Assembly (NCBI RefSeq): GCF_002256285.1
Contig: NZ_NKJE01000029.1
Span: forward strand, 1 to 35,013
Source of the DNA: Flavobacterium sp. BFFFF1
GTDB taxonomy: Bacteria; Bacteroidota; Bacteroidia; Flavobacteriales; Flavobacteriaceae
Direction: 5' to 3'
Length of the DNA: 35,013 nt
Shown: in pieces, positions 7,192-15,384 of the stretch
Position numbering within the stretch: the first letter of the stretch is position 1
How the letters are laid out: every line of letters starts with the position of its first letter
Position numbers and translations under genes: made by a program
The notes under the pieces: model-generated
The model's database searches: none
Seen by the model: the letters and a program-made list of their open reading frames with translations, nothing else
What the model was told of the DNA's origin: nothing

Positions 7192-8034
7192 TTATTGGCC
7201 ACTGGGACTGCCCTTCTTATTTTTCTCAGCAACAATTTTCCGGACTTCATTCAGCAACAGCGGAAGTCCGGGGGCGGTCATGTCATGTCCATATCCTTGA
7301 ATTTCGTACAGTGTTGTGTATTTATGCCCGGCAATTTTCATCATTCTGGCGAGGTACGCATTTTCCTCGTAGCGCCCGAGCATTTCCATCTCACGGTCGC
7401 CCGTAATTAATAAGAGGGGAGGGGCATCGCCACGAACGTGAAATAGCGGCGCCATCTTATCAATTACAGGTTGTTTGTCGGGAATGCCGCGTTCCTCTCG
7501 GATCGTAAAATGCGTTATGGCCTGGCAGCTTAACGGAATCAGCCCTGCAATGTCGTTCGCATCGATGCCGTCCGCTTTAAGCCACTGCTTATCCAATCCG
7601 ATCATGGCAGTGAGGTATCCTCCGGCAGAGTGCCCGGCAACAAAAATCAACTTCGGATCACCACCATAGTTCGCAATGTTCTTAAAAGCCCACGCCACTG
7701 CTGCTGCTGCATCCTGAATAAATGCCGGCGATTTCACTTTTGGGCTGAGCCTGTAATTTACACCAATCACTGCAATACCCTGTTCTGTCAATGCTTTTGG
7801 GATTTCCTTGCTTCCCCCAGTCAAGCCACCGCCATGGAACCAGACCACGGTGGCAAAGTTTTTTTGCTTTGTAGGGTAATACAAATCCAAAATACACCTT
7901 TCGTTGATGTACTTGTCGGTTTTGTTGATTGAGTCGGTGTAATAATGGATGTCCGTTTTGATACTATAAACCACATCCTGCGCGAAGGCAGGATGTAAGG
8001 CAGTAAGAAGTAATATGATAATAAGTTTACGCAT
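7192..8034 (-). CDS. Exported alpha/beta hydrolase, carboxylesterase family
   Basis: The 280-residue protein begins with a signal peptide (MRKLIIILLLTALHPAFAQ). It shows the hormone-sensitive-lipase / BD-FAE esterase pattern: the oxyanion motif HGGG at 67-70, the nucleophile elbow GHSAGG with Ser136, an Asp in TGDRE at 213 and a His in GYGHD at 250. It should hydrolyse small esters, perhaps acetyl groups on carbohydrates, in the periplasm or outside the cell. It is the last gene of a probable three-gene unit (DUF1456, PhnB-like, esterase) with gaps of 18 and 9 bases. The catalytic triad is seen; the substrate is not predictable. Confidence 0.85.
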   Translation of the reverse strand: MRKLIIILLLTALHPAFAQDVVYSIKTDIHYYTDSINKTDKYINERCILDLYYPTKQKNFATVVWFHGGGLTGGSKEIPKALTEQGIAVIGVNYRLSPKVKSPAFIQDAAAAVAWAFKNIANYGGDPKLIFVAGHSAGGYLTAMIGLDKQWLKADGIDANDIAGLIPLSCQAITHFTIREERGIPDKQPVIDKMAPLFHVRGDAPPLLLITGDREMEMLGRYEENAYLARMMKIAGHKYTTLYEIQGYGHDMTAPGLPLLLNEVRKIVAEKNKKGSPSGQ

Positions 8035-8043
8035 GGCAAAGTT

Positions 8044-8484
8044 TTATGCGTTTGAAGGTACTTCGTCAAAGTTTACCATCCAGTTGATCCCGAATTTATC
8101 GGTAAACATCCCGAAATAAGCGCCCCAAAATGTGTCCTGTATAGGCATCGTTACGGTACCGCCGGCAGACAGTCCCTCAAAGACGCGGTTTGCCTCGTCA
8201 CGGCTGTCGGCATTGATAGAAATCGAAACGTTGTTTCCCGTTACCATCTCGCCTTCATAATTTCCGGGTGCATCCGAACCCATCAGCGGCGTATTGCCAA
8301 TCATCAGTGAGACGTGCATGATTAACTCGCCTTCAGTGGGACTAAGTTCTTTGCCATCTTCCGCTGGCGGCATGTCTTTGTATCTTCCGATAAAGGGAAA
8401 TTCGCCCCCGAATACCGATTTGTAAAAATTAAACGCCGCTTCACACGTGCCGTTAAATGTCAGGTAAGGATTAATTGCTGCCAT
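8044..8484 (-). CDS. PhnB-like VOC-family protein
   Basis: This 146-residue protein starts MAAINPYLTFNGTCEAAFNFYKSVFGGEF, the typical opening of PhnB / 3-demethylubiquinone-type glyoxalase-fold proteins (VOC superfamily). Later features are LMIGNTPLMGSDAPG, an NNVSISI strand and the closing WGAYFGMFTDKFGINWMVNF. Proteins of this group are small cytoplasmic homodimers; most have no defined substrate despite annotations as methyltransferase-like. It lies between the DUF1456 gene (18-base gap) and the esterase gene (9-base gap) and is probably co-transcribed with them. Confidence 0.85.
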   Translation of the reverse strand: MAAINPYLTFNGTCEAAFNFYKSVFGGEFPFIGRYKDMPPAEDGKELSPTEGELIMHVSLMIGNTPLMGSDAPGNYEGEMVTGNNVSISINADSRDEANRVFEGLSAGGTVTMPIQDTFWGAYFGMFTDKFGINWMVNFDEVPSNA

Positions 8485-8502
8485 TATTTTTTTAATTATG
8501 AA

Positions 8503-8931
8503 TTAAGAATTTTTTTTGTTCTTGCCGTTTTTATACTGCACCTTTTCCACGATCTCAATTTTTTTGGGTGCAGATTTCCGTGGTGGATAACTTTTGGAGG
8601 TTTTTTTAGAAACTGGCTTTTTCGCCACTGTTTCTTTAGGCTTAAAGTCTTTTGGTGCAGATTGTATCTGGGCCTTGTTGGCGGCAATTACCTCGTTTGG
8701 ATTTTTTGGATTTTCTTTGGTTCCTCGCAGGTGAATAACCAGTCCGTTAAGGAAATTACGCAGGACCTGGTCTCCGCATTCCATAAAATTAGGATGGTCG
8801 GCATTGCGGAACAAAGCACTTAATTCTGCTTTGGAAATCCGGAAATCCACCAGTTGCATAATTTCGATAATCTGGTCGTCGCGGAGCATCAAAGCCACAC
8901 GGAGTTTTTTGAATATGTCGTTGTTGTTCAC
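8503..8931 (-). CDS. DUF1456 (YehS-like) protein with lysine-rich tail
   Basis: Residues 1-72 contain one DUF1456 unit: NNNDIFKKLRVALMLRDDQIIEIM, then a helix pair and LRNFLNGLVIHLRG. YehS of enterobacteria carries two such units in about 156 residues. Here the second unit is replaced by a Lys/Pro-rich segment (VAKKPVSKKTSKSYPPRKSAPKK) and a basic end. The tail suggests nucleic-acid or ribosome contact, but this is inference; the family has no established function. It is the first gene of a probable unit with the PhnB-like and esterase genes. Confidence 0.8.
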   Translation of the reverse strand: MNNNDIFKKLRVALMLRDDQIIEIMQLVDFRISKAELSALFRNADHPNFMECGDQVLRNFLNGLVIHLRGTKENPKNPNEVIAANKAQIQSAPKDFKPKETVAKKPVSKKTSKSYPPRKSAPKKIEIVEKVQYKNGKNKKNS

Positions 8932-8936
8932 GTTAG

Positions 8937-9018
8937 ATAATTGACAATTGACAATTAATAATTAACAATTAATCAGGAGCTGTACCCCATTATCAATTGT
9001 CCATTATCCATTTTCAAT
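8937..9018. repeat. AT-rich inverted repeat cluster
   Basis: The left arm (8937-8973) is built from units of the type ATTGACAATT and ATTAATAATT. The right arm (8979-9018) carries the same kind of units in the opposite orientation (TATCAATTGTCCATTATCC). The arms could form an imperfect hairpin between the DUF1456 and Fes-type esterase genes. A related array is at 15188-15219. I find no clear promoter in this gap. Confidence 0.5.
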
Positions 9019-9021
9019 TCA

Positions 9022-9831
9022 TTAATGTAGCCAAAGATACGCTTTTTCAAAATTCTCTCTCCACAATTTTTCGTTATGCTCTCCGCCTTTGACGACGACT
9101 TTTTCAGTAAGGTGCAGGCAATAGCAGCGGTTTTCATCGAGTAGTTTTGCCATTTTATTTACATCGGCCACTACGTCAACATCCTTACTTTCGCTGTCGC
9201 CGCAAAGCAGGTAGATTTTGGCCTTTGTTTTTGGTGTTTTTTCCATCATCTCATAAATGTCTTTCGTAAACCAAAAGGAAGGGGAGAAAACACCTGCCTT
9301 TCCGAAGACTTCAGGGTATTTCAGGACGGCATAAAATGACACCAGTCCGCCCAGAGAACTTCCGAAAATCGTGGTGTTTTTGGCTTTCGTTTTTGTCCGG
9401 TAGTTTTTGTCGACATAAGGCTTCAGCGTATTTACAATAAAGTCCAGGTATGCGTCGGCATTTCCACCACCGTATTTTTCATTTTTGAATGGCGTCAGTT
9501 CGTCAATGCGTTTGTCATTGCCATGTTCAATTCCAATGACAATCATATTGGCATTAAGCCTGTCCAATGTCTCGTCGACCTCCCATTCGCCGGCATACGC
9601 CGTTTTTTTATCAAACAGGTTTTGCGCGTCGTGCATATACATCACCTGGTATTTTTTATCGGGATTATCCGCATAGGATTTAGGCAGGTAAACCCAGATT
9701 TTCTTCGTGGTATGCAACTGTGGCGCCTCAATGGTAAAGGTGGAGACTTGTTTTGATGCGGTACTTTGCTGCGCCATCAGGCGGTAGCCAATCAGTAAAA
9801 ATATAATTGAAATCAGTGTAACTTTGAGCAT
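9022..9831 (-). CDS. Exported Fes-type esterase (alpha/beta hydrolase)
   Basis: A signal peptide (MLKVTLISIIFLLIGYRLMAQ) precedes a domain of the esterase D / enterochelin esterase (Fes-like) family. The core begins KIWVYLPKSY and YQVMYMHDAQNLFD, which is typical of the family. The nucleophile elbow is GSSLGG at 157-162 (Ser159), with a likely catalytic Asp in CGDSE at 212 and His in GGEHNEKLWR at 252. The 269-residue length is normal. It might act on siderophore esters or sugar esters such as feruloyl groups; the sequence does not separate these. No iron-related gene is nearby, which weakens a siderophore role. It is divergent from the TerB-like gene. Confidence 0.85.
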   Translation of the reverse strand: MLKVTLISIIFLLIGYRLMAQQSTASKQVSTFTIEAPQLHTTKKIWVYLPKSYADNPDKKYQVMYMHDAQNLFDKKTAYAGEWEVDETLDRLNANMIVIGIEHGNDKRIDELTPFKNEKYGGGNADAYLDFIVNTLKPYVDKNYRTKTKAKNTTIFGSSLGGLVSFYAVLKYPEVFGKAGVFSPSFWFTKDIYEMMEKTPKTKAKIYLLCGDSESKDVDVVADVNKMAKLLDENRCYCLHLTEKVVVKGGEHNEKLWRENFEKAYLWLH

Positions 9832-9884
9832 ATGTTTTTGTGGTTTACAATAAAAAAGATATTTTAGCTAAAATTAGTTATTTG

Positions 9885-10286
9885 ATGAACAATTACGAAC
9901 AAAAAATCAGCCTATTGACAGACATGATTGCATTTTCCATTGTTGATGGAAAACTACACCAGCGTGAATATGAATTTTTGTTGTTGATTGCCAATGAACT
10001 CAAGATTGAAAAGGCAATTTTTGATGATTTGTTTCATCAGGAACTGCCCGTAATGACGATTAAAATGGAAATTCACAGGATTCATCAGTTTTACAGATTG
10101 GCGTTACTCATGCATGTCGACGGTATTATGCATGAAAAAGAAGAGATTGCCATCAAGCAAATGGCTATTAACATGGGACTGAATCCAGCAGCGACCAAAA
10201 AAGTGCTTCGGATGATTAAAGACTCACCACGAAGGGTGATTGATCCAAAGCAACTGATGGATGCATTTAAGGAGCAATACAACTAA
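9885..10286 (+). CDS. TerB-like helical protein
   Basis: I choose the ATG at 9885 (MNNYEQKISLLTDMIAFSIVDGKL, 133 residues); a GTG at 9840 would add 15 residues that overlap the likely promoter area of the divergent esterase. The pattern ISLLTDMIAFSIVDGKLHQREYEFLLLIANELKI, then a second copy of the motif (LLMHVDGIMHEKEEIAIKQMAINMGL), is that of the TerB / tellurite-resistance-like helical fold with acidic residues after each helix start. There is no signal peptide. No other ter genes lie nearby, so tellurite resistance should not be assumed. Its end overlaps the last codons of uvrB by four bases, tail to tail. Confidence 0.7.
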   Translation: MNNYEQKISLLTDMIAFSIVDGKLHQREYEFLLLIANELKIEKAIFDDLFHQELPVMTIKMEIHRIHQFYRLALLMHVDGIMHEKEEIAIKQMAINMGLNPAATKKVLRMIKDSPRRVIDPKQLMDAFKEQYN

Positions 10287-12277
10287 GCCGTATTTTCCTG
10301 CAGTCTTTTTATTTCATCCCTAAGCTTTGCAGCCTGCATAAAATCTAAATCTTTCGCTGCCTTTTCCATCGCCTTGCGTTTGTCGCGAATCATTTTTTCA
10401 ATGTCTGATTTCTGCATATAGGTTGTGTCAGGTTCCGCAGCCGCCTGCAGGTTTATTCCTAACTCATAATCGACTAACGGATTCTTCGTAGCAAAAGCAT
10501 TTCCAATTTTCTTGTTCAGTGCCTGGGGCGTAAAATTATTATCAGTATTGTAATTGATCTGTTTCGTGCGGCGGTAATTGGTCTCGTCCATCGTTTTTTG
10601 CATGCTCGCTGTAATCTTATCGGCATACATGATGGCTTTGCCGTTGAGGTTCCGTGCGGCGCGGCCAATGGTCTGCGTCAGCGAGCGGTTGTTCCTTAAA
10701 AACCCCTCTTTATCCGCATCCAGGATAGCGACTAATGAAACCTCGGGCAGGTCAAGTCCTTCGCGAAGCAGGTTCACGCCAATCAGCACATCAAAAATCC
10801 CTTTTCGCAGGTCCTGCATGATTTCAATGCGTTCCAATGTGTCTACTTCAGAGTGGATGTAACGGCATCGAATACCGACTTTTGTGAGGTATTTTGCCAA
10901 TTCCTCGGCCATCCGTTTGGTCAGTGTAGTGACCAGAACGCGTTCGTCAATTTCAGCGCGCAACTGGATTTCCTCAATTAAATCATCAATCTGGTTCAGG
11001 CTCGGACGCACTTCAATCACCGGATCCAACAGTCCTGTCGGTCGGATAATCTGCTCGACGTAAATTCCCTGGCTTTTCTCCAATTCGTAATCTGCTGGTG
11101 TCGCAGAAACATAAATGACCTGGTTCTGCATGAATTCCCATTCCTCGAACTTCAACGGCCGGTTGTCCATTGCAGCCGGAAGCCGAAATCCATATTCGAC
11201 CAGGTTTTCTTTACGACTGCGGTCCCCACCGTACATGGCGTGCACCTGCGAAACCGTTACGTGGCTTTCATCGACCACCATTAAGTAGTCTTTTGGGAAG
11301 TAATCAAGCAGGCAAAACGGGCGCATGCCGGGCATCCTGCCATCCAGGTAGCGGGAATAATTTTCGATTCCTGAACAGTAACCGAGTTCCCGGATCATTT
11401 CCAAATCGAAATTGGTTCGTTCCTCCAGCCTTTTTGCCTCGAGGTTTTTACCAATTTCATTGAAATAGGTGACTTGTTTTACCAAATCCTGCTGGATTTC
11501 CCATATGGCATTTTGCAGCACTTCCGGCGAAGTCACAAACATGTTTGCGGGATAGATATTCAGTTGGTCATACTTTTCTGCAACCTGAGCATTCTTTGGG
11601 TCAAAACTTTCTATCTCTTCGATTTCATCTCCAAAAAAATGTATCCGATAAGCGTCGTCTGCATAGCTCGGGAATACCTCTACCGTATCGCCTTTGATTC
11701 GGAAATTACCCGGCGTAAAATCGGCTTCCGTACGGGCATAAAGGCTTTGAACCAGGCTATGGAGCAATTTGGTCCGGGAAATGATCTGGTTTTTTGCAAT
11801 TCCGATGATGTTTTTCTGGAACTCGGTCGGATTTCCGATACCGTACAAACAGGAAACAGATGCTACCACAAGTACGTCGCGCCTTCCGGAAAGTAATGAT
11901 GCAGTGGTGCTCATTCGCATTTTCTCCAGTTCTTCATTTATGGAAAGGTCTTTTTCGATAAAAACACCCGTTACCGGCATAAACGCTTCGGGCTGGTAAT
12001 AGTCGTAATAAGACACAAAATACTCTACGGCATTGTTTGGGAAAAACTGCTTGAACTCCGAATACAATTGTGCGGCAAGTGTTTTATTGTGCGCCAGAAC
12101 CAAAGTAGGCCGCTGGACCTCCTGGATGACATTGGCGATCGTGAAGGTTTTACCTGAACCGGTAACGCCCAAAAGCGTCTGGAACTTTTCCCCGTCAAGT
12201 ACGCCCTGTGCCAATTTTTCAATCGCCTGAGGCTGGTCGCCCTTTGGCTGGTAATCTGAAATAACCTGAAATTTCAT
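10283..12277 (-). CDS. uvrB: Excinuclease ABC subunit B
   Basis: UvrB is the damage-verifying helicase-like subunit of the UvrABC nucleotide excision repair complex. The 664-residue protein has the expected order: Walker A GVTGSGKTF near 40, the YYDYYQPEAFMP beta-hairpin near 95 that clamps DNA, the DESH box in the middle, helicase motifs VSATPADYE and LLREGLDLPEV, the arginine-finger motif QTIGRAARN, and a C-terminal UVR domain (MIRDKRKAMEKAAKDLDFMQAAKLRDEI, recruiting UvrC). No key motif is missing. It starts at 12277 with MKFQVISDYQPKGDQPQAI, the usual N-terminus. I see no SOS box that I could support upstream. Confidence 0.97.
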   Translation of the reverse strand: MKFQVISDYQPKGDQPQAIEKLAQGVLDGEKFQTLLGVTGSGKTFTIANVIQEVQRPTLVLAHNKTLAAQLYSEFKQFFPNNAVEYFVSYYDYYQPEAFMPVTGVFIEKDLSINEELEKMRMSTTASLLSGRRDVLVVASVSCLYGIGNPTEFQKNIIGIAKNQIISRTKLLHSLVQSLYARTEADFTPGNFRIKGDTVEVFPSYADDAYRIHFFGDEIEEIESFDPKNAQVAEKYDQLNIYPANMFVTSPEVLQNAIWEIQQDLVKQVTYFNEIGKNLEAKRLEERTNFDLEMIRELGYCSGIENYSRYLDGRMPGMRPFCLLDYFPKDYLMVVDESHVTVSQVHAMYGGDRSRKENLVEYGFRLPAAMDNRPLKFEEWEFMQNQVIYVSATPADYELEKSQGIYVEQIIRPTGLLDPVIEVRPSLNQIDDLIEEIQLRAEIDERVLVTTLTKRMAEELAKYLTKVGIRCRYIHSEVDTLERIEIMQDLRKGIFDVLIGVNLLREGLDLPEVSLVAILDADKEGFLRNNRSLTQTIGRAARNLNGKAIMYADKITASMQKTMDETNYRRTKQINYNTDNNFTPQALNKKIGNAFATKNPLVDYELGINLQAAAEPDTTYMQKSDIEKMIRDKRKAMEKAAKDLDFMQAAKLRDEIKRLQENTA

Positions 12278-12380
12278 AGCTGTGAAGTTGGACTGCTAAT
12301 TTACGAAGAAGTTTTGTAGTGGGGTTACAGTTTAAGGGTAACAGTTTACAGTTCGTACCGCCTAAAATATTTGTAGCACG

Positions 12381-12968
12381 TCAACTTTCAAGAAGTCCGT
12401 GAATCTGTGCATATTGCAGCAACATGATGGTTTTGGCATCTTTTATTTCGCCATTCCGGATCATCTGAAGTGCTTTGGTGAACGGAATTTCGAGTACTTC
12501 AATATTCTCGTGCTCCGATGCGAGTCCGCCTCCTTCATTGACTTTCATATCTTTCGAATATTCTGCCACAAAGAAATGGATGATTTCTGTAACGGAACCG
12601 GGTGACATATAGGATTCAAAAATTTTCCGGACATAGTTTACTTTATACCCGGTTTCTTCCTCACTTTCCCTACGGATACATTCTTCGGCGTTTTCTTCCT
12701 CGAGTAAACCGGCACATGCTTCAACCACCATACCGCTTTCATTTCCGTTGAGGTATGTCGGCATCCTGAACTGCCTGATCAGGATCACGTTCTGCACTTT
12801 TTTATCATACAGCAGGATGGTAGCGCCGTTTCCGCGATCGTATACTTCGCGTTTCTGGATTTCAACGGTACCGTCATTTTTTGTGTATTCGTATTCGAAT
12901 TTTTTGAGGATGTACCAGTTATCGGAAAGCAATTCGGAGTTTAGAATGTTGATTTTTGGGTTTGTCAT
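12381..12968 (-). CDS. nudK: NudK-like Nudix hydrolase (GDP-mannose pyrophosphatase type)
   Basis: This 195-residue protein matches the enterobacterial NudK layout. A strand region with YILKKFEYEY comes first, then ATILLYDKKVQNVILIRQFRMPTYLNG, the Nudix helix at 87-108 (GLLEEENAEECIRRESEEETGY) and MSPGSVTEIIHFFVAEY, which is characteristic of the ADP-ribose / GDP-mannose branch. The REXXEE core of the Nudix box, which binds Mg2+, is present. NudK hydrolyses GDP-mannose to GMP and mannose 1-phosphate; activity on ADP-ribose is possible. It is 103 bases upstream of uvrB in the same direction. The family is secure; the preferred substrate is inferred. Confidence 0.82.
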   Translation of the reverse strand: MTNPKINILNSELLSDNWYILKKFEYEYTKNDGTVEIQKREVYDRGNGATILLYDKKVQNVILIRQFRMPTYLNGNESGMVVEACAGLLEEENAEECIRRESEEETGYKVNYVRKIFESYMSPGSVTEIIHFFVAEYSKDMKVNEGGGLASEHENIEVLEIPFTKALQMIRNGEIKDAKTIMLLQYAQIHGLLES

Positions 12969-13061
12969 CTGTTACGAAATGGTTTTGGTTTACTAAATTA
13001 AGTTATGATTTTTTCCCGGGAGCGATGCAAAGCAAAAAATTGGTTATTTTTATCAAAAAAA

Positions 13062-13943
13062 ATGACCGCGACTCCCCCCGATGTTAAGAAAGGCAAACGC
13101 TTTAAGAAACGGTATATTGTCTATGGTTTGTTTATAGCCTATGTTGTGATGTGCCAGTCCTGTATGACGATGCGCTCGACAAAGCAGGAAGCCAAACAGT
13201 TTTTCGACTCGGCAAAATTGACCTACACAGATACGACTTTCGATATTGGCGGCCATGACATTCACTATATTCTAACGGGAAAAAAGGACTTGCCCACCCT
13301 GTATTTTATCCACGGATCACCCGGAAGCTGGAATGCGTTCCAGGATTATATGAAGGACAGCCTCCTTCTTAAAAAATTCAGGCTTGTTGCGGTTGACCGG
13401 CCGGGGTTTGGTTACAGTGATTTTGGGAACGCTGAAGACCTTGAAACGCAGTGTACTCAGATTTCAGCATTAATCAGGTTCCTTGACAATAAAAAAACTA
13501 TTACGCTGGTCGGGCATTCGCTTGGCGGACCGGTGGTTGTGAAGTTGGCAACCATGCATCCAGACCGTTATAAGAACCTGGTAATCCTTGCTGGTTCGGT
13601 GGATCCAAAGGCCGAAACGCCTGAGAAATGGCGGGCTGTGATTAAAGCTGTTCCGTTGCGTTTCCTGATACCCGGCGCGTTGCGGGCATCCAATGATGAA
13701 CTATGGTATTTAAAAAAAGACCTCTATAAAATGCAACCCGATTTGAAGAATATTAATTCTGATGTGTTGATTGTACACGGTACTAAAGACCCGTTGGTAC
13801 CCTACAGCAATGTAGCATTCTTAAAATTTGAGCTTGTGAATGCAAGATCTATGAAGGTGATTACCATTGAGAATGCGAACCATTTTATTCCGTGGGAACA
13901 TTATGACGAGATTCGGGATGCGATTTTTAAGCTAAAAGTGTAA
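13062..13943 (+). CDS. Membrane-anchored alpha/beta hydrolase
   Basis: I take the ATG at 13062; the frame is open to 13005, but the extra residues (MIFSRERCKAKNW) look spurious and would bury the signal. The N-terminus has a basic stretch (KKGKRFKKR), a hydrophobic segment at about 18-30 and CQSC, which may be a lipobox with Cys34 lipidated, although Cys at the -3 position is unusual. The hydrolase core has HGSPGSW (84-90), VDRPGFGYSD, the nucleophile elbow GHSLGG with Ser153, an Asp in HGTKDPLVP at 243 and His274 in NANHFIPWE. All triad residues are present. The substrate is unknown. A MepB-family gene follows 15 bases later and may be co-transcribed. Confidence 0.82.
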   Translation: MTATPPDVKKGKRFKKRYIVYGLFIAYVVMCQSCMTMRSTKQEAKQFFDSAKLTYTDTTFDIGGHDIHYILTGKKDLPTLYFIHGSPGSWNAFQDYMKDSLLLKKFRLVAVDRPGFGYSDFGNAEDLETQCTQISALIRFLDNKKTITLVGHSLGGPVVVKLATMHPDRYKNLVILAGSVDPKAETPEKWRAVIKAVPLRFLIPGALRASNDELWYLKKDLYKMQPDLKNINSDVLIVHGTKDPLVPYSNVAFLKFELVNARSMKVITIENANHFIPWEHYDEIRDAIFKLKV

Positions 13944-13958
13944 GCGGAAACTTTAGAA

Positions 13959-14498
13959 ATGAGTAATAAGAGGGCAGGCTCAATCTTCAATGGGCAATCT
14001 TGGCTACACGCGGATTTAGAGACTGCAAAAGCGATATATCAACAATTCGGATTTGAGTTTACAAATTTTAAGGAGTCGGCAGAAGGTAAAGAATATGCGG
14101 CCTGCTCGTTTGAATTGGATCACCAGAAAGTTCAATACCGGGCTTCTAAAATTACCCCAACGAAAACAGGTCAGTTTGTTACCATTTGGAAAAGGAGCGT
14201 GATTGGGCTTACCGAACCGTTTGATATATCAGATGGGATTGACTTCATAATAATTTCGGTGAGAAGCGGAGACAATCTGGGACAGTTTATTTTTCCAAAT
14301 GTGGTTTTGTCTGCGCAAGGCATTATTTCACGAAATGGGATAGGGGGTAAGCGTGGCATTAGGGTTTATCCCCCTTGGGACACGCCGACAAATCGGCAGG
14401 CTATGAAAACCCAAAACTGGCAGGTGAAATATTTCTACGCTATTAAAAAAAGCAACACAGCGGTTGATTTTCCATTGCATTTGTTTGAGAAGCAGTGA
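13959..14498 (+). CDS. MepB-family protein
   Basis: This 179-residue protein matches the MepB family (named after the third gene of the staphylococcal mepRAB multidrug locus). Evidence is EYAACSFELDHQKVQYRASKITPTKTGQFVTIWKR, DFIIISVRSGDNLGQFIFPN, GGKRGIRVYPPWDTPTNRQA and KTQNWQVKYF, all family-typical blocks. The function of MepB is unknown; the fold is thought to be restriction-endonuclease- or nucleic-acid-binding-like only by loose similarity, and no catalytic claim is made here. There is no MATE efflux pump or MarR regulator beside it, so it is an orphan copy. It converges with the thiamine pyrophosphokinase gene. Confidence 0.8.
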   Translation: MSNKRAGSIFNGQSWLHADLETAKAIYQQFGFEFTNFKESAEGKEYAACSFELDHQKVQYRASKITPTKTGQFVTIWKRSVIGLTEPFDISDGIDFIIISVRSGDNLGQFIFPNVVLSAQGIISRNGIGGKRGIRVYPPWDTPTNRQAMKTQNWQVKYFYAIKKSNTAVDFPLHLFEKQ

Positions 14499-14522
14499 AG
14501 GCGCAATACAACCGAAAAAAAA

Positions 14523-15185
14523 TCAGTCAAAACACTCCATCAATAACAAATCTCCTGTTTTATGAGTAACGGTGACAATCCCATCTATGGCGGCGGCGTT
14601 GCTGTTTCCCGAGCGGTATCCCATCGTGAGCGTATCGTTATGTAAACTGTAAAGCAGGTTTTCCGAAGTGATACCGGAAACTTCACCTACAGGAATCAGC
14701 GAAATGATGCTGTTTGCAGGATACCATTTCCGAAAAGTGCGCGGCAGTAAAAAAACTTTCGAATAATCATCGAGGATGACGATTTTCAATAAGTCGCGAT
14801 AACGTACGATGTTGGTCAGGTTTGAAATGGTATGGTCGGTGCGGCGCCCTGTCGCCCAGACGACATTTACAGCAGGCATTTTTCGTTCAATCAGGTAATC
14901 AAAAGCTTTTTCAAGATCGGTTTTATTTTGGTCTGGTGTGTACACGATTTCAATAGGCTGCTGGTCTTTTATAAACTCCTCCGGATTGAAACCGCTATCG
15001 AAATCCCCAAGCAACACATCCACTTTGATTCCCAATTCGATGACGCGTTCCATCGCCGAGTCGAGTACAACTACCAAAGGCGACCATTCCAGCAATTGCC
15101 CAAGCAATTCGTTTGTGCAGGCTTCACCATTGGCGATAATCAGCGCGGGTTCCTGGTCGTCACGGACTATGTGGTGGGAAGACAT
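14523..15185 (-). CDS. thiN: Thiamine pyrophosphokinase
   Basis: This cytoplasmic enzyme converts thiamine and ATP to thiamine diphosphate. The 220-residue length is standard. Diagnostic motifs are LLGDFDS (58-64), TPDQNKTDLEKA (83-94) and TGRRTDHT (112-119), followed by the small C-terminal beta domain that holds thiamine (ISLIPVGEVSGITSENLLY, RSGNSN). Many bacteria keep this route to use salvaged thiamine. The gene lies downstream of the OmpA-like gene, but 192 bases and a hairpin element (15284-15384) separate them, so it probably has its own promoter or depends on read-through. I found no TPP riboswitch. Confidence 0.92.
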   Translation of the reverse strand: MSSHHIVRDDQEPALIIANGEACTNELLGQLLEWSPLVVVLDSAMERVIELGIKVDVLLGDFDSGFNPEEFIKDQQPIEIVYTPDQNKTDLEKAFDYLIERKMPAVNVVWATGRRTDHTISNLTNIVRYRDLLKIVILDDYSKVFLLPRTFRKWYPANSIISLIPVGEVSGITSENLLYSLHNDTLTMGYRSGNSNAAAIDGIVTVTHKTGDLLLMECFD

Positions 15186-15187
15186 TT

Positions 15188-15219
15188 TAATTGATAATTA
15201 ATAATTGATAATTAATAAT
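15188..15219. repeat. AT-rich tandem repeat
   Basis: Units of the type AATTGATAATTAAT are repeated just upstream of the thiN start. They resemble the arms of the cluster at 8937-9018 and may be a degenerate copy of the same intergenic repeat. Confidence 0.45.
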
Positions 15220-15283
15220 TATGAAACGCAACACAGCGTTTTACAATCAGAAGCGAATATACAAAGTTTTTAGCGAGGTATGC

Positions 15284-15384
15284 TGGCCCCCGCCCGAAGC
15301 TTCGGGAGCAGCGGAAAACAATGTGCCGCCACAAATGTTTGTGGCGGCACAATTATTCAGCATATGGCCGGATTGCTCTAAAAC
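15284..15384 (+). repeat. Variable-hairpin intergenic element, copy 3, with a strong GC-rich hairpin
   Basis: The 5' arm (CTTCGGGAGCAGCGG, ending 15314) and 3' arm (CAGCATATGGCCGGA-TT-GCTCTAAAA) match copy 1. The centre is a 14-bp perfect stem at 15322-15335 and 15338-15351 (TGTGCCGCCACAAA and its complement) with a two-base loop. A 14-base palindrome CCCGAAGCTTCGGG lies in the 5' arm (15293-15306). The 3' arm overlaps the last codon of the OmpA-like gene, so the hairpin could terminate that transcript, although only a broken T run (TTGTTTT) follows on the minus strand. Confidence 0.55.

Noticed and set aside
8937..9018. Terminal inverted repeats of an insertion sequence
   Set aside because: No transposase frame lies between or beside the arms, and I see no target-site duplication.
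9840..10286. Tellurite resistance operon
   Set aside because: Only a TerB-like fold is present; no terA, terC, terD or related genes are near, so the name would mislead.
14523..15283. TPP riboswitch or thiamine operon around thiN
   Set aside because: I looked for TPP riboswitch core sequences upstream of the start and found only AT-rich repeats; no other thiamine gene is nearby.
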